Source: a bacterium
GTDB lineage: Bacteria; JAHJDO01
Reading direction: 5' to 3'
Assembly (NCBI GenBank): GCA_030611945.1
Contig: JAUWOV010000032.1
Location: forward strand, 1-19,315
DNA: 19,315 nt
Part shown: positions 1-8,356 of the stretch, piece by piece
Position numbering within the stretch: the stretch's first letter is position 1
Layout of the letters: every line of letters starts with the position of its first letter
The notes under the pieces: generated by a model
Databases searched by the model: none
What the model saw: only the letters and a program-made list of their open reading frames with translations
Told to the model about the DNA's origin: nothing
Program-made: the position numbers and the translations under genes

Positions 1-2
1 AT

Positions 3-218
3 ACAATTGGACCAGGTCTATTCCTCAAAGCGGATAAAATAATCGGTGGATGTGACGGGACATTAGGCAGGGAGATGATGTGGCAGGGATTATCTCTCTG
101 GGTTACTTTAAGACACGGGCCAAACATCTGGATTCCTTCCAGTTTTATGCCTACTTTGGCTGGAAAACTCTTCTTTCTTAAAGAGCTTGCAGGCCCATTA
201 GTACCAGGCTGTAATTGA
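3..218 (+). CDS. C-terminal part of an unidentified reading frame (cut by window edge)
   Basis: An open frame runs in from the left edge and stops at TGA 216-218, giving about 71 codons with no start inside the window. The peptide is not low-complexity; it has a Gly-rich stretch ([10 protein letters not shown]), two Trp residues close together and ends in PLVPGC-N. I do not recognise the family. It lies about 30 nt upstream of a tRNA gene on the same strand. Radical-SAM and DUF2344 genes often precede rng in bacteria, but nothing here identifies it as one of those. It could also be chance coding potential, because the frame is short and its start cannot be seen. Confidence 0.3.
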   Translation, partial: TIGPGLFLKADKIIGGCDGTLGREMMWQGLSLWVTLRHGPNIWIPSSFMPTLAGKLFFLKELAGPLVPGCN

Positions 219-247
219 TTTAATAGATATGCAAGGTTAAAGAACTT

Positions 248-333
248 GCCGGGGTGGTGAAATTGGCAGACGCGCCGGACTCAAAATCCGGTGGAGCTTA
301 AACTCCGTGAGGGTTCGACTCCCTCCTCCGGCA
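248..333 (+). tRNA. tRNA-Leu (anticodon CAA, reads UUG)
   Basis: A complete class II tRNA can be folded by eye. The 7-bp acceptor stem is 248-254 with 326-332, including one G-T pair. The anticodon stem CCGGA/TCCGG (275-279 with 287-291) closes the loop CTCAAAA, with CAA at 282-284. The long variable arm contains a GGAG/CTCC stem, as expected for leucine tRNA. The T-arm is GAGGG-TTCGACT-CCCTC. A333 is the discriminator base, also typical of tRNA-Leu. The next bases are CTA, so the 3' CCA is not encoded and must be added enzymatically. The gene ends 24 nt before the rng start codon, so the two may share a transcript. Confidence 0.97.
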
Positions 334-357
334 CTAAACAAACTTTAGGGGAACATA

Positions 358-1857
358 GTGAAAAAGGAATTGATTATAAGCGTAGACGATTATGAAGTAA
401 GGACAGCATTATTAGAAGAAGGTATGTTAGCTGAATTTGCTATTGAAAGAAAAGGGGAAAGACGCATTGCAGGCAATATTTACAAGGGCAAAGTAAAAGC
501 CATATTGCCGGGCATACAATCCGCATTTGTAGATATAGGGCTGGAGAAAAACGGGTTTCTACATGTTAAGGATATAGCAACTCCTTCAGCAGTGCCGGAA
601 GACGTGGAAGAGTATGAAGGCAATGGCGAAAGAATTTCAAGGAGATCCCAGAAGGACTCTATATCAGACATCCTGACTAATGAGCAGGAAATACTTGTTC
701 AAGTGATAAAGGAACAATTGGGAACCAAAGGAGTGAAGCTATCCTCTTTTATTTCCATACCCGGCAGATTCCTGGTTTTGATGCCGACAGTTAATCATAT
801 AGGTGTATCCAGAAAGATAGATGACAAGAATGAAAGATACCGCTTAAAGGATATTGCAAAAAAAATCAGGCCCGAAAATATGGGGATCATTATTAGAACA
901 GGAGGCGCAGGAAAGACAGAAAAGGAGTTCGTTGATGAAATTAATTATTTAGTAAGACTTTGGAGAAGGATTCAAAAAAGGGCAAAAATATCTGAAGCGT
1001 TGACTGTTGTTTATCAGGAATATAATTTGATCCACAGACTTGTGAGGGACTTATTGCATCCTGATATCCAAACAGTGCTAATAGATTCAAGTGATGAATA
1101 TAACAAGTTGAGGCAGTTTGTAGGTGGAGTACTGCCTGAAATGAAATCTCGTATAAAATTATACAATGAGAAACAAAAGTTATTTGATAAGTATAATTTA
1201 GAAAAAGAGATAGATAAAGTATTGCAGAATAAAGTGAGATTAAAAAGCGGTGGATGGATATTAATTGAACAAACAGAGGCTCTTGTTTCTATAGACGTAA
1301 ATACAGGAAAATATGTGGGAAAAACATCCTTAGATGATACAGTTTTAAAAACTAATCTTGAAGCCGCTGCAGCGATAGCTCGCCAGCTCCGTCTCAGGGA
1401 TATGGGAGGAATTATAATAATTGATTTTATTGATATGAAGCATGAAAAACATAAACATAAGTTATTGCAAGTCTTTAAAAATGATTTAAAGAAGGACAGG
1501 GCTAAGACTACAGTAGTAGAGCGATTGAGTAAATTTGGCCTTTTAGAAATGACAAGACAAAGAGTTAAGCAAAGTGTCATTGATTATTTATTTCAAGTTT
1601 GTCCTTATTGTAGGGGAAATGGCAATATAAAGTCATTGGCAACTACGTGTATTGAGTTACAGAGAAGGATAGAGCAGTTATGCGCGACCAGATCAATGCG
1701 GACTATCTGGGTAAAGATCCACCCGTCTATATCTTCTTATCTTCTCAGGCATTATAAAGGAACACTGACAGGGTTGGAATTAACATATAATAAGAAGATT
1801 ATTCTGGAATCGGATCTGAATATGCATATAGAGACTTCGGAAATAAAATGTTTATAA
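358..1857 (+). CDS. rng: Ribonuclease G/E family endoribonuclease
   Basis: An Rng/Cafa-type single-strand endoribonuclease that cleaves AU-rich RNA 5' ends in rRNA maturation and mRNA decay. It has 499 residues, near the length of E. coli RNase G (489). An S1-type RNA-binding domain lies at about 36-130 (motif FLHVKDIA). The two Mg-binding aspartates are D313 in SIDVNTGKY and D356 in IIIIDFIDM; they are 43 residues apart, the same spacing as D303/D346 of E. coli RNase E. The Zn-link CPYC (C415, C418) is followed by RGNG. The long C-terminal scaffold of RNase E is absent. GTG at 358 is the chosen start: AGGGGA at 347-352 is well placed and the frame begins with the normal KKELIIS sequence. No terminator separates it from rplU, but rplU has its own promoter in the 86-nt gap. 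Confidence 0.97.
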   Translation: MKKELIISVDDYEVRTALLEEGMLAEFAIERKGERRIAGNIYKGKVKAILPGIQSAFVDIGLEKNGFLHVKDIATPSAVPEDVEEYEGNGERISRRSQKDSISDILTNEQEILVQVIKEQLGTKGVKLSSFISIPGRFLVLMPTVNHIGVSRKIDDKNERYRLKDIAKKIRPENMGIIIRTGGAGKTEKEFVDEINYLVRLWRRIQKRAKISEALTVVYQEYNLIHRLVRDLLHPDIQTVLIDSSDEYNKLRQFVGGVLPEMKSRIKLYNEKQKLFDKYNLEKEIDKVLQNKVRLKSGGWILIEQTEALVSIDVNTGKYVGKTSLDDTVLKTNLEAAAAIARQLRLRDMGGIIIIDFIDMKHEKHKHKLLQVFKNDLKKDRAKTTVVERLSKFGLLEMTRQRVKQSVIDYLFQVCPYCRGNGNIKSLATTCIELQRRIEQLCATRSMRTIWVKIHPSISSYLLRHYKGTLTGLELTYNKKIILESDLNMHIETSEIKCL

Positions 1858-1883
1858 CACTATGGCATGCAGGATGTTCAAGT

Positions 1884-1912
1884 TTGACAATCGCTTATGT
1901 GTATGGTAGTAT
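1884..1912 (+). promoter_or_regulatory. Consensus sigma70-type promoter for the rplU unit
   Basis: A perfect -35 TTGACA (1884-1889) is followed by a 17-nt spacer and a -10 TAGTAT (1907-1912) preceded by TGG, an extended -10 element. Predicted transcription start is near 1919, giving a leader of about 25 nt that holds the AAAGGAGA ribosome site at 1927-1934. It sits in the gap between rng and rplU and would drive rplU, the IHF/HU gene, the ATPase, cvpA and purM, which are closely spaced or overlapping. Confidence 0.75.
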
Positions 1913-1943
1913 TCGTTAACAATTGGAAAGGAGATATAAAGAA

Positions 1944-2321
1944 ATGCAAGCAGTTATTGTTACAGGTGGTAAGCAGTTCAAGGTTTCAGAAGGGGATGTT
2001 ATAAAAGTAGAGAAGATCGAAAAAAATGTTGGTGACAAGATCAATTTTGAACCTGTCTTGATTTCCGATAAAGAGACTATATCCATAGATAAAGATCGTC
2101 TAAAGGATGCGAAAGTTCATGGAGAAGTTATCTCGCAGGTCAAAGGGGAAAAGATTATAGTATTTAAAAAGAAAAGACGCAAGGGTTACAGCCGCAAGAT
2201 TGGGCATAGGCAGCTTTTAACAGAGGTTAAGATCGGGAAAATATCTCTTGAGTCACAGAAGAAGAAAGAGCCTGCGCTTGAAGTCGAGAAGAATAAAACC
2301 AAAGGGAGAATAACGAAATGA
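1944..2321 (+). CDS. rplU: 50S ribosomal protein L21 with a basic C-terminal tail
   Basis: Large-subunit protein bL21, a 23S rRNA-binding structural protein. The 125-residue protein opens with MQAVIVTGGKQFKVSEGD and carries KKRRKGYSRKIGHRQ, the conserved L21 rRNA-contact region. ATG 1944 is chosen over the in-frame TTG at 1923 because AAAGGAGA (1927-1934) lies 9 nt upstream of it and L21 proteins normally begin with M-x-A-V-I/V. The family usually ends soon after the HRQ...V-K-I segment, at about 103 residues; this one continues for roughly 22 more residues in a Lys/Glu-rich tail. Its stop overlaps the next start as ATGA. The usual partner rpmA (L27) does not follow. Confidence 0.96.
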   Translation: MQAVIVTGGKQFKVSEGDVIKVEKIEKNVGDKINFEPVLISDKETISIDKDRLKDAKVHGEVISQVKGEKIIVFKKKRRKGYSRKIGHRQLLTEVKIGKISLESQKKKEPALEVEKNKTKGRITK

Positions 2322-2593
2322 CAAAGAGAGAAATTGTAGTAAAAATTTCTGAGGAATTAGGATTGCGTCAGCTTAGTGTGGGAAAAGTAGTTGACAAGGT
2401 ATTGGGGCATATATCTGACAGTGTTCTTAGAGGGGAAAAAGTGGAATTGCGTAATTTTGGTGTATTCAAACAGAAGGCTAGAAAAGCCAGATTAGGTCGT
2501 AATCCGAAAACCGGTCAAGAAGTGCCAATTCCCGCAAGAAAAGTCGTTTATTTCAAGCCGGGAAAAATAATGAAAGAAAGAATGCTTGGCTGA
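2318..2593 (+). CDS. HU/IHF-family DNA-binding protein
   Basis: A nucleoid-associated protein of the bacterial histone-like family, which binds and sharply bends DNA as a dimer. The 91-residue length is typical. The frame shows the N-terminal helices (KREIVVKISEELGLRQ), the ELRNFGVF strand, and the beta-arm tip GRNPKTGQ followed by IPARKVVYFKPGK, the family signature. The NPKTG proline is the residue that intercalates at the DNA kink in known members. The RNFGVF and IPAR wording resembles IHF-alpha more than HU, but the two cannot be separated safely by eye. It overlaps rplU by 4 nt (ATGA), so translation is probably coupled. It occupies the place where rpmA is found in most genomes. Confidence 0.93.
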   Translation: MTKREIVVKISEELGLRQLSVGKVVDKVLGHISDSVLRGEKVELRNFGVFKQKARKARLGRNPKTGQEVPIPARKVVYFKPGKIMKERMLG

Positions 2594-2613
2594 GTATCAC
2601 GCAACGGGGGTGC

Positions 2614-4053
2614 ATGGAATCTCAATTAACAGTTTTAAAGCAGTTGGTAGTCTTATTTATTGCTGCTTTTCTTTGGTTTTTCTCAGTAGCATGGGTAAAT
2701 AGCGATACCCAAAAAACTGGTAGAAATACGAAGTTTTGGAATACTATATTTTTTTTCTTTTCTCCCATATCATTGATAATCTATTTGTCTCTTTCTTGGA
2801 AGAATAAATTAAAAAAAAGAACAGTTACTCCTAGGGCAGATTTAGTGCTTCTTAAGGGAAACGGGGAGCCTCTTTTTCTTGCCCAAGGTGGAGGACAAGA
2901 AAGTTTAACACTGGATTCAGTTAAGGATTTAATTAAGAAAGCGCTGAACAATAGAAGTACAGATATACACTTGTCTCCAAAAATTCATTCTTTGCTTACC
3001 AGGTTCAGAATAGACGGAATCTTACATGACGGACCTTCTTTTCCAGAGCGTCTGGGGACAGCTATTCTTTCCTCTTTTAAGGTTCTTGCTCAAGTAGATA
3101 TTGCAGAAAGAAGAAAGGCTCAGGATGGCAGTTTTATAGTTGTGGCGGATGGGAATACCATTAATTTTAGAGTATCTACCACCTCTAGTCTTTACGGTGA
3201 AACAATGGTTATTCGCATACTAGATTCTAAAAGAGGATTGATTAATTTGAATAAACTGGGTCTTTCCCCACAAGTAGAGGAAGAGTGTAATTCCTTGATT
3301 GCCAGTTCTCATGGTATGATTCTGGTAGCTGGTCCCTCTGGAAATGGAAAAACAACTACTCTTTATGCGATTTTAAATAGAGTTAATACGGGAGAGAAGA
3401 ATGTCATAAGTATTGAGGACCCTATAGAATATGAACTTGCAGGTGTTACCCAGATTCCAATTCATTCTAAGACAGGAGTAACTTTTGCCGGTAGTCTAAG
3501 AACTGTGTTAAGGCAGGATCCGGATGTTATTATGATAGGAGAAATAAGGGACTTAGAAACAGCTGAGATAGCTTTTAGAGCGTCCCTAACCGGGCACTTA
3601 GTTCTTTCAACTTTACATGCAACAGAAGCTGTGGAAGTCGTAGCCCGGCTGTTGGATATGGGATTAAAGCCTAATTTTGTATCTTCATCTCTTATTGGCG
3701 TATTAGCTCAGAGACTTATTCGCATTTTATGTCCTAAGTGCAAAAAATCTTATAAACCACAAAATTTAGAAGAATTATATAAAAATGGGTTAAAATTAGG
3801 AGAGAAGGATGTGCTATATAAACCCGTAGGATGTAAGTATTGTAGAAACACAGGGTATAAGGGGCGTATAGGAGTATTTGAATTACTCATTATAGATAAA
3901 GAAATTAGGACATGTATAGATGAAAAGGCGTCTAAGGAAGATATTTTTAGTATAATTAAGGAAAAAGGCATGCTTACCATGAAGGAAGATGGATGGGAGA
4001 AAGTAAAACAGGGTATTACTACGATTGAAGAAGTAGAGAGAGTTTTGAAATAA
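2614..4053 (+). CDS. GspE/PilB-type secretion/pilus ATPase with N-terminal membrane anchor
   Basis: A type II secretion / type IV pilus assembly ATPase. Landmarks: STDIHLSP of the N2 domain (115-122), Walker A GPSGNGKTT (240-248), Asp box IEDPIEYELAGVTQ (267-280), Walker B DPDVIMIGEIRD (302-313), and His box LVLSTLHATEA (329-339). A four-cysteine zinc module follows (C373, C376, C407, C410; CPKC and CKYC). All catalytic motifs look intact over 479 residues. What is unusual is the start: residues 11-28 and 44-62 are strongly hydrophobic, predicting two membrane helices in place of the usual GspE/MshE N-terminal domain. GGGGG at 2606-2610 is a close-set ribosome site for ATG 2614. No secretin, pilin or platform-protein gene lies in the window, so its machine cannot be named. 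Confidence 0.93.
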   Translation: MESQLTVLKQLVVLFIAAFLWFFSVAWVNSDTQKTGRNTKFWNTIFFFFSPISLIIYLSLSWKNKLKKRTVTPRADLVLLKGNGEPLFLAQGGGQESLTLDSVKDLIKKALNNRSTDIHLSPKIHSLLTRFRIDGILHDGPSFPERLGTAILSSFKVLAQVDIAERRKAQDGSFIVVADGNTINFRVSTTSSLYGETMVIRILDSKRGLINLNKLGLSPQVEEECNSLIASSHGMILVAGPSGNGKTTTLYAILNRVNTGEKNVISIEDPIEYELAGVTQIPIHSKTGVTFAGSLRTVLRQDPDVIMIGEIRDLETAEIAFRASLTGHLVLSTLHATEAVEVVARLLDMGLKPNFVSSSLIGVLAQRLIRILCPKCKKSYKPQNLEELYKNGLKLGEKDVLYKPVGCKYCRNTGYKGRIGVFELLIIDKEIRTCIDEKASKEDIFSIIKEKGMLTMKEDGWEKVKQGITTIEEVERVLK

Positions 4054-4058
4054 AAGAA

Positions 4059-4694
4059 ATGTCAATGAATTATTTTTATATTTTAAATTTATGTATTGTG
4101 CTAACTATTCTATACAGAATTTCTATAGGGTGGAAACGAGGATTATTTAATGAGTCCACAAATTTGGCAATTTTTTTATTTAGTTCCGGATTAAGTATTG
4201 CCTTTTTTGAGGTGTTTGCTGGGGTGATTAGGCATTACTTTTGTCGTAATGAGGACATTTCTATAGTTATATCTTTCGTTTCTATACTTATTGGAACTTT
4301 TGCAATCTTGTGGGTTTTGAAGTTTAATCTTATGGAGAAAGCGCTGCTGTCCGCGTATGAGAAAAGAATCCTTTTTCCAAAACTCTTAGACAAATTAGGT
4401 GGCGCAATATGTGGTTTGACGTTAGGAGCATTGATGTTGAGTTTTTTCATTCTATCTCTATATATGGCTCCTATTCCCAATGATTTTTATGAAGAAACAC
4501 GTATTAAGAACGAAGTCTTATTCCATTTGGATGAGTTTCTCCCACGCAGCTATGGTGCTATGTTACAAATTCCATTCTTTCAGGCTGAATTTAATTATGA
4601 AGATTTCTTAAATAAATATAGAAAAGTAGTTCTGGAAGATTTAGAGGAAAAGGAAGAGAAAGAAAAAGAAGAACATGAAGAAGTTAACATATAA
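4059..4694 (+). CDS. cvpA: CvpA family inner-membrane protein
   Basis: A CvpA-type (colicin V production) membrane protein of 211 residues; its family role in envelope and stress physiology is only partly understood. Four hydrophobic segments can be seen, at about 5-22, 34-55, 67-88 and 113-136, with the GWKRGLFNE loop after the first that is characteristic of the family. The tail is very acidic/basic (ED-L-EEKEEKEKEEHEE). ATG 4059 starts 5 nt after the ATPase stop; ATG 4065 in the same frame is an alternative, and no strong ribosome site distinguishes them. The last 20 nt overlap purM. In E. coli cvpA precedes purF, so linkage to another purine gene fits the family's known neighbourhood. Confidence 0.85.
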   Translation: MSMNYFYILNLCIVLTILYRISIGWKRGLFNESTNLAIFLFSSGLSIAFFEVFAGVIRHYFCRNEDISIVISFVSILIGTFAILWVLKFNLMEKALLSAYEKRILFPKLLDKLGGAICGLTLGALMLSFFILSLYMAPIPNDFYEETRIKNEVLFHLDEFLPRSYGAMLQIPFFQAEFNYEDFLNKYRKVVLEDLEEKEEKEKEEHEEVNI

Positions 4695-5676
4695 AAAAGC
4701 AGGCGTTGATATAAGAAGAGGGGACGAATTTGTAGACATAATAAAGCCCCTTGCGAAATCTACATTTGATAAAGGTGTACTTAGCGGGTTAGGCAGTTTT
4801 GCGGGCTTTTATGAGCCTGATATTGCTAAGTATAGCAAACCAGTTCTTGTTGGCGCGACAGATGGTGTTGGCACAAAGCTTGAAATAGCCTGTAAGTGTA
4901 AAACATACGACACTGTTGGCATAGACCTGGTGGCAATGTGCGTGAATGATCTTATTGTGCAGGGCGCAAAGCCTTTATTCTTTCTTGATTATTTAGCTAC
5001 AGGGCATCTTAATGTTAAAAGCGCAGCAAGTGTTGTAGAAGGAATTGTCCGGGGCTGCAGGGAGGCAGAGTGCGCTTTGCTTGGCGGAGAAACAGCAGAA
5101 ATGCCCGGATTTTATAAGCCGGGCGAGTACGAACTTGCAGGCTTTACAGTAGGAATTGTGGATAAGAATAAAATAATAACAGGAGCAAATATCACTTCAG
5201 GTGATCTCATAATAGGACTTCAATCCTCAGGGTTGCACAGCAATGGATTTTCTTTAGTAAGAAAGGTGTTTAATATTGATAAAATTGGTTCGCAATTAAA
5301 GAAAGAATTATTAACACCCACTAGAATTTATGTGAAGATAGTTATGAAGCTTTTAGGAAAACGCGGGATAAAGGGTATGGCGCATATAACCGGCGGAGGT
5401 ATTGAAGGGAATCTTGTAAGGGTTCTCCCAAAAGATTGCCAGGCTCATATAAATACAAAAAGTTGGAAAACACCACATATATTTGAACAAATTCAGAAAA
5501 AAGGAAATATTGAAACAAAGGAAATGTTCAAAGTGTTTAATATGGGAATTGGAATGATACTTGTGGTTTCCAAAAAAGAATCTGACAAAGTAATGTCTTC
5601 TCTCTCTAAAATAGGAGAAAAAGCCTATTTACTCGGAGAAATTTCTAAAGGCAAGCGTGGGGTGAAATTGATTTAG
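4675..5676 (+). CDS. purM: Phosphoribosylformylglycinamidine cyclo-ligase (AIR synthetase)
   Basis: Step 5 of purine biosynthesis: ATP-dependent closure of FGAM to aminoimidazole ribotide (AIR). The 333 residues fit the family. Signatures in order are GATDGVGTKLEIA, MCVNDLIVQGAKPLFFLDY, LLGGETAEMPGFY, GLQSSGLHSNGFSLVRKV and HITGGGIEGNLVRVLP, together making up the PurM/SelD-type ATP-binding fold. ATG 4675 lies inside the end of cvpA. The purine-only tract 4644-4673 immediately before it encodes the acidic CvpA tail and presumably also serves as the ribosome site. No other pur gene is in the window. It ends convergent with the MATE gene, with 122 nt between the stops. Confidence 0.97.
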   Translation: MKKLTYKKAGVDIRRGDEFVDIIKPLAKSTFDKGVLSGLGSFAGFYEPDIAKYSKPVLVGATDGVGTKLEIACKCKTYDTVGIDLVAMCVNDLIVQGAKPLFFLDYLATGHLNVKSAASVVEGIVRGCREAECALLGGETAEMPGFYKPGEYELAGFTVGIVDKNKIITGANITSGDLIIGLQSSGLHSNGFSLVRKVFNIDKIGSQLKKELLTPTRIYVKIVMKLLGKRGIKGMAHITGGGIEGNLVRVLPKDCQAHINTKSWKTPHIFEQIQKKGNIETKEMFKVFNMGIGMILVVSKKESDKVMSSLSKIGEKAYLLGEISKGKRGVKLI

Positions 5677-5798
5677 CACAAAAATCAATCGCGAGTGTAA
5701 CGAGTCGGCTAGATTTTTTTCATTTCAGTTTTTCAGATTCAGTTGTTACATCAACAATCTGATATTGATGGGTATTCATAATTCCTTATGGTGAAATT

Positions 5799-7154
5799 TT
5801 AGTTTATACTCTTCCACTTACCTTTTTTAAACCATCCAGCCATGGTCATTCCTTGAACTATATTTGAGATAGCAATTGCCAGCCATATGCCATTGGTATT
5901 CATGTTTAAATTTTTTGATAATAAAAATGCCAGTGGTATCTGAAATACAAAAAGAGAGACGCCTGTAATTATAAGCGGCGATAAAGTATCACCTGCACCC
6001 ATAAATGCTCTCCCAAGAACTATAGATGATGCCATAAAGATAAATGTAAAAGATAAAAAGCGTAAATATAAAGCACCTATTCTAATAACTTCTGGATTAG
6101 TATTAAAAATAGCGATTATTTCCTTAGCAAATATAGTAAATATTATTGTGAATATTATAGCCATAATTCCAAAAAATCCTGTTGACAACCATGCGCTTTT
6201 TTCAGCTCTTTTTGGTTTACCTGCGCCTAAATTTTGCCCAACTAATGTTGTAGCGCATTGAGCAAATGCAAAGCCGGGCATCATTACCAACATCAACACT
6301 CTCATCCCAATACCGTAAGCAGCTACAGCAAAAGTGCCGAATACAGCTACAATGCGCATTAAGATCAAACCTGATATATTTCTCGCAGCCATCTGTAAGG
6401 CAGCGAAAGTACCCGTGCGAATCATCTGAAGCATAGTGGAGAATCTCAATCTTGATTCCTTTATTTTTAAATGAATAATAGAGTGCCCATTAAAAATTGC
6501 GTATAATGCCCACATCATACCTGCTGCTCTGGCTATAACGGTAGCTATGGCAGACCCACTAACTCCCAAAGCAGGAAATCCAAATAGCCCAAATATTAAT
6601 AATGGATCTAAAATAATATTTAATCCTGTAGAAAGCACCAAAAATTTCATTGGTAAAAAGGCATCCCCTGCCCCACGAAGGATAGCGCTAATTAAAAATA
6701 AAAGAAACATTGTGATTGAACCAAGCGACAATATCTTGATGTAAGATGTTCCTAAAGAAATTACCTCGCCGCTTGCGCCAAATAAGATAAGCATAGGTTT
6801 TGCCAGAAAATAACCTGAAAGACCCAAAGCAATAGAGCCGACAACACCCATAAAAAGTGATTGCACGGCAATGTCTTCTGCCTCTTTAATATTCTTTTCC
6901 CCAATAGCTCTGGCTATCATAGCAGTAGTCCCGATGGATATACCTATTAAAGCGATCATAATTATTCCAAAGAAGATTCCTCCCATAGCTACTGCAGCGA
7001 TAGCCTCCGGACCTAATCTGCCAACAAAAATCATATCCACAATATTAAATGCATTGTGCAATACTACGCTAATCATGATAGGAAGAGCTAACTTCCAAAT
7101 ACTCTTAGGAATACTACCTTTAGTTAGATCGTTCTTTTCTATCTTATGATTCAT
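5799..7154 (-). CDS. MATE family multidrug/cation antiporter
   Basis: A NorM/DinF-like exporter of the MATE family, which uses Na+ or H+ gradients to expel organic cations and other compounds. The 451 residues form about 12 hydrophobic helices in two homologous halves. The first half shows LALPIMISVVLHNAFNIVDM, the VDMIFVGRLGPEAIAAVA segment and IGTTAMIARAIGEKN, which are strong MATE signatures. The second half repeats the pattern around MRVLMLVMMPGFAFAQCATTLVGQNLGAGK. Substrate cannot be inferred. It starts 9 nt after the trpD stop on the same strand, so the pair is probably co-transcribed, though no functional link is evident. Confidence 0.94.
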   Translation of the reverse strand: MNHKIEKNDLTKGSIPKSIWKLALPIMISVVLHNAFNIVDMIFVGRLGPEAIAAVAMGGIFFGIIMIALIGISIGTTAMIARAIGEKNIKEAEDIAVQSLFMGVVGSIALGLSGYFLAKPMLILFGASGEVISLGTSYIKILSLGSITMFLLFLISAILRGAGDAFLPMKFLVLSTGLNIILDPLLIFGLFGFPALGVSGSAIATVIARAAGMMWALYAIFNGHSIIHLKIKESRLRFSTMLQMIRTGTFAALQMAARNISGLILMRIVAVFGTFAVAAYGIGMRVLMLVMMPGFAFAQCATTLVGQNLGAGKPKRAEKSAWLSTGFFGIMAIIFTIIFTIFAKEIIAIFNTNPEVIRIGALYLRFLSFTFIFMASSIVLGRAFMGAGDTLSPLIITGVSLFVFQIPLAFLLSKNLNMNTNGIWLAIAISNIVQGMTMAGWFKKGKWKSIN

Positions 7155-7163
7155 AATTAAAAT

Positions 7164-8183
7164 TTAGAAATTTTTGTTCGTCTCTTCTCTTAATGCGTTA
7201 AGCTTATTGAGCGCCGCTCCTGAGTCTATAGAGTTCTCAGCTAATTTGATGCCTTCTCTTATATCTTTAGCTTTTCCTGCTGCTACAAAGATATGAGCAG
7301 CATTCAGAACAACGATATCTCTCCTTGCCCCTTTTTCACCATTTAGTATTTTTATAATGATTTTTGCGTTTTCAGCTGCATCGCTGCCTCTAATATCCTC
7401 TTCTTTTCCAACAGGCATACCAAAATCGTGAGGTTCTATAAAATATGTTTTTATCTCTCCATTTTTAAGCTCGCTGATTTTTGTCTTCCCTGTGATGCTT
7501 ATCTCATCAAAACCGCCTTCTCCATACGCAACAAAAGCTCTTTTTGCACCCATATTCTTAAGAACGTTTGCTAATTTATCTGTTAAATTGGTATCATAGA
7601 CTCCCAAAATCTGAGATGTAGCATTAGCCGGATTAGTAAGAGGCCCTAAAATATTAAAAATTGTTCTTATGCCTATTTCCCTTCTGGGACCAACTGCATA
7701 TTTCATAGCTTTATGGAAAAGCGGAGCAAACAAAAATCCAAGTCCTATCTTATTAATACATTTCTCAACTTTTTTAGGAGCGATATCTATGTTTACTCCT
7801 AAATCTTTCATCACATCAGCGCTGCCGCATTTACTGGATACAGCCCTGTTGCCGTGTTTTGCAACAACAACTCCGCCCCCTGAGGCCACAATTGCCGTTG
7901 CTGTAGAAACATTGAATGTATCAGCTTTATCTCCGCCAGTTCCACATGTATCAACTACATCTAACTCATTCTGAACATGAATTCTTTCCGCTTTTTCTCT
8001 CATCACTTTTGCGCATCCTGTAATTTCATCCACAGTCTCACCCTTCATTCTGAGCGCTGTTATAAAAGACGCTATTTGTGAAGCAGTTGCTTTCCCGTCC
8101 ATAATTTCTTCCATTGTCCCTCGCGCTTCGTCTTCTGCAAGATTACTGCCTTCTACAACCTTTTGAATTATCTCTTTAATCAT
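7164..8183 (-). CDS. trpD: Anthranilate phosphoribosyltransferase
   Basis: Second step of tryptophan biosynthesis: transfer of phosphoribose from PRPP to anthranilate. The 339 residues are family-typical. The PRPP/Mg site is clear: GTGGD (81-85), NVST (91-94) and KHGNR (109-113), followed by [13 protein letters not shown]. Later motifs [19 protein letters not shown] and GEGGFDEI also match TrpD rather than the related thymidine phosphorylases. AGGAG about 8 nt upstream supports the ATG at 8183. No other trp gene is visible in the window; the only partner is the MATE gene. No leader peptide rich in Trp codons is visible upstream. Confidence 0.96.
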   Translation of the reverse strand: MIKEIIQKVVEGSNLAEDEARGTMEEIMDGKATASQIASFITALRMKGETVDEITGCAKVMREKAERIHVQNELDVVDTCGTGGDKADTFNVSTATAIVASGGGVVVAKHGNRAVSSKCGSADVMKDLGVNIDIAPKKVEKCINKIGLGFLFAPLFHKAMKYAVGPRREIGIRTIFNILGPLTNPANATSQILGVYDTNLTDKLANVLKNMGAKRAFVAYGEGGFDEISITGKTKISELKNGEIKTYFIEPHDFGMPVGKEEDIRGSDAAENAKIIIKILNGEKGARRDIVVLNAAHIFVAAGKAKDIREGIKLAENSIDSGAALNKLNALREETNKNF

Positions 8184-8315
8184 TGTTTGTCTCCTGTGTT
8201 TTCAAACTTAAATTCCTTCCTGTATACTTTTTAGATGTTTCTCGTATAGTTTTTTTATCAATATCCGTAATCATGAGTGAATTGTAGCATATCTAAGCCC
8301 AACATAAAAATTCTT

Positions 8316-8356
8316 GTGTTACCTATGCGCCCAGCCGGCACATTAGCTTGACAACA
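8316..8356 (+). mobile_element. 41-bp remnant of a transposase 3' end and terminal repeat
   Basis: This segment matches 19228-19268 at 36 of 41 positions without a gap, in the same orientation. It reads in frame as VLPMRPAGTLA-stop, against VLPMCPASTLT-stop in the better preserved copy, and both continue as CAACA after the TGA. The shared end TTGACAACA is what an inverted-repeat terminus ending in ...ACA would look like; IS481-type elements commonly end this way. Upstream of 8316 the similarity fades, so almost the whole element is lost here. Confidence 0.7.

Noticed and set aside
1923-1943. TTG at 1923 as the rplU start
   Set aside because: The strong ribosome site lies between this TTG and ATG 1944, and L21 homologues begin at the ATG.
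5680-5720. AAAAATC...GATTTTT flanking a GC-richer core after purM, possible terminator
   Set aside because: Only the AT-rich outer 7 bp pair; the core does not form a stable stem, so I do not call a terminator.
5733-5762. Hairpin TCAGATT/AATCTGA between the convergent purM and MATE genes
   Set aside because: The 7-bp stem has a bulged, weak inner part and no T-tract on either strand; too weak to annotate.
8176-8274. 32-codon frame on the minus strand upstream of and overlapping the trpD start, considered as a leader peptide
   Set aside because: It contains no Trp codons, has no clear ribosome site or attenuator hairpins, and is Lys/Thr-rich AT sequence.
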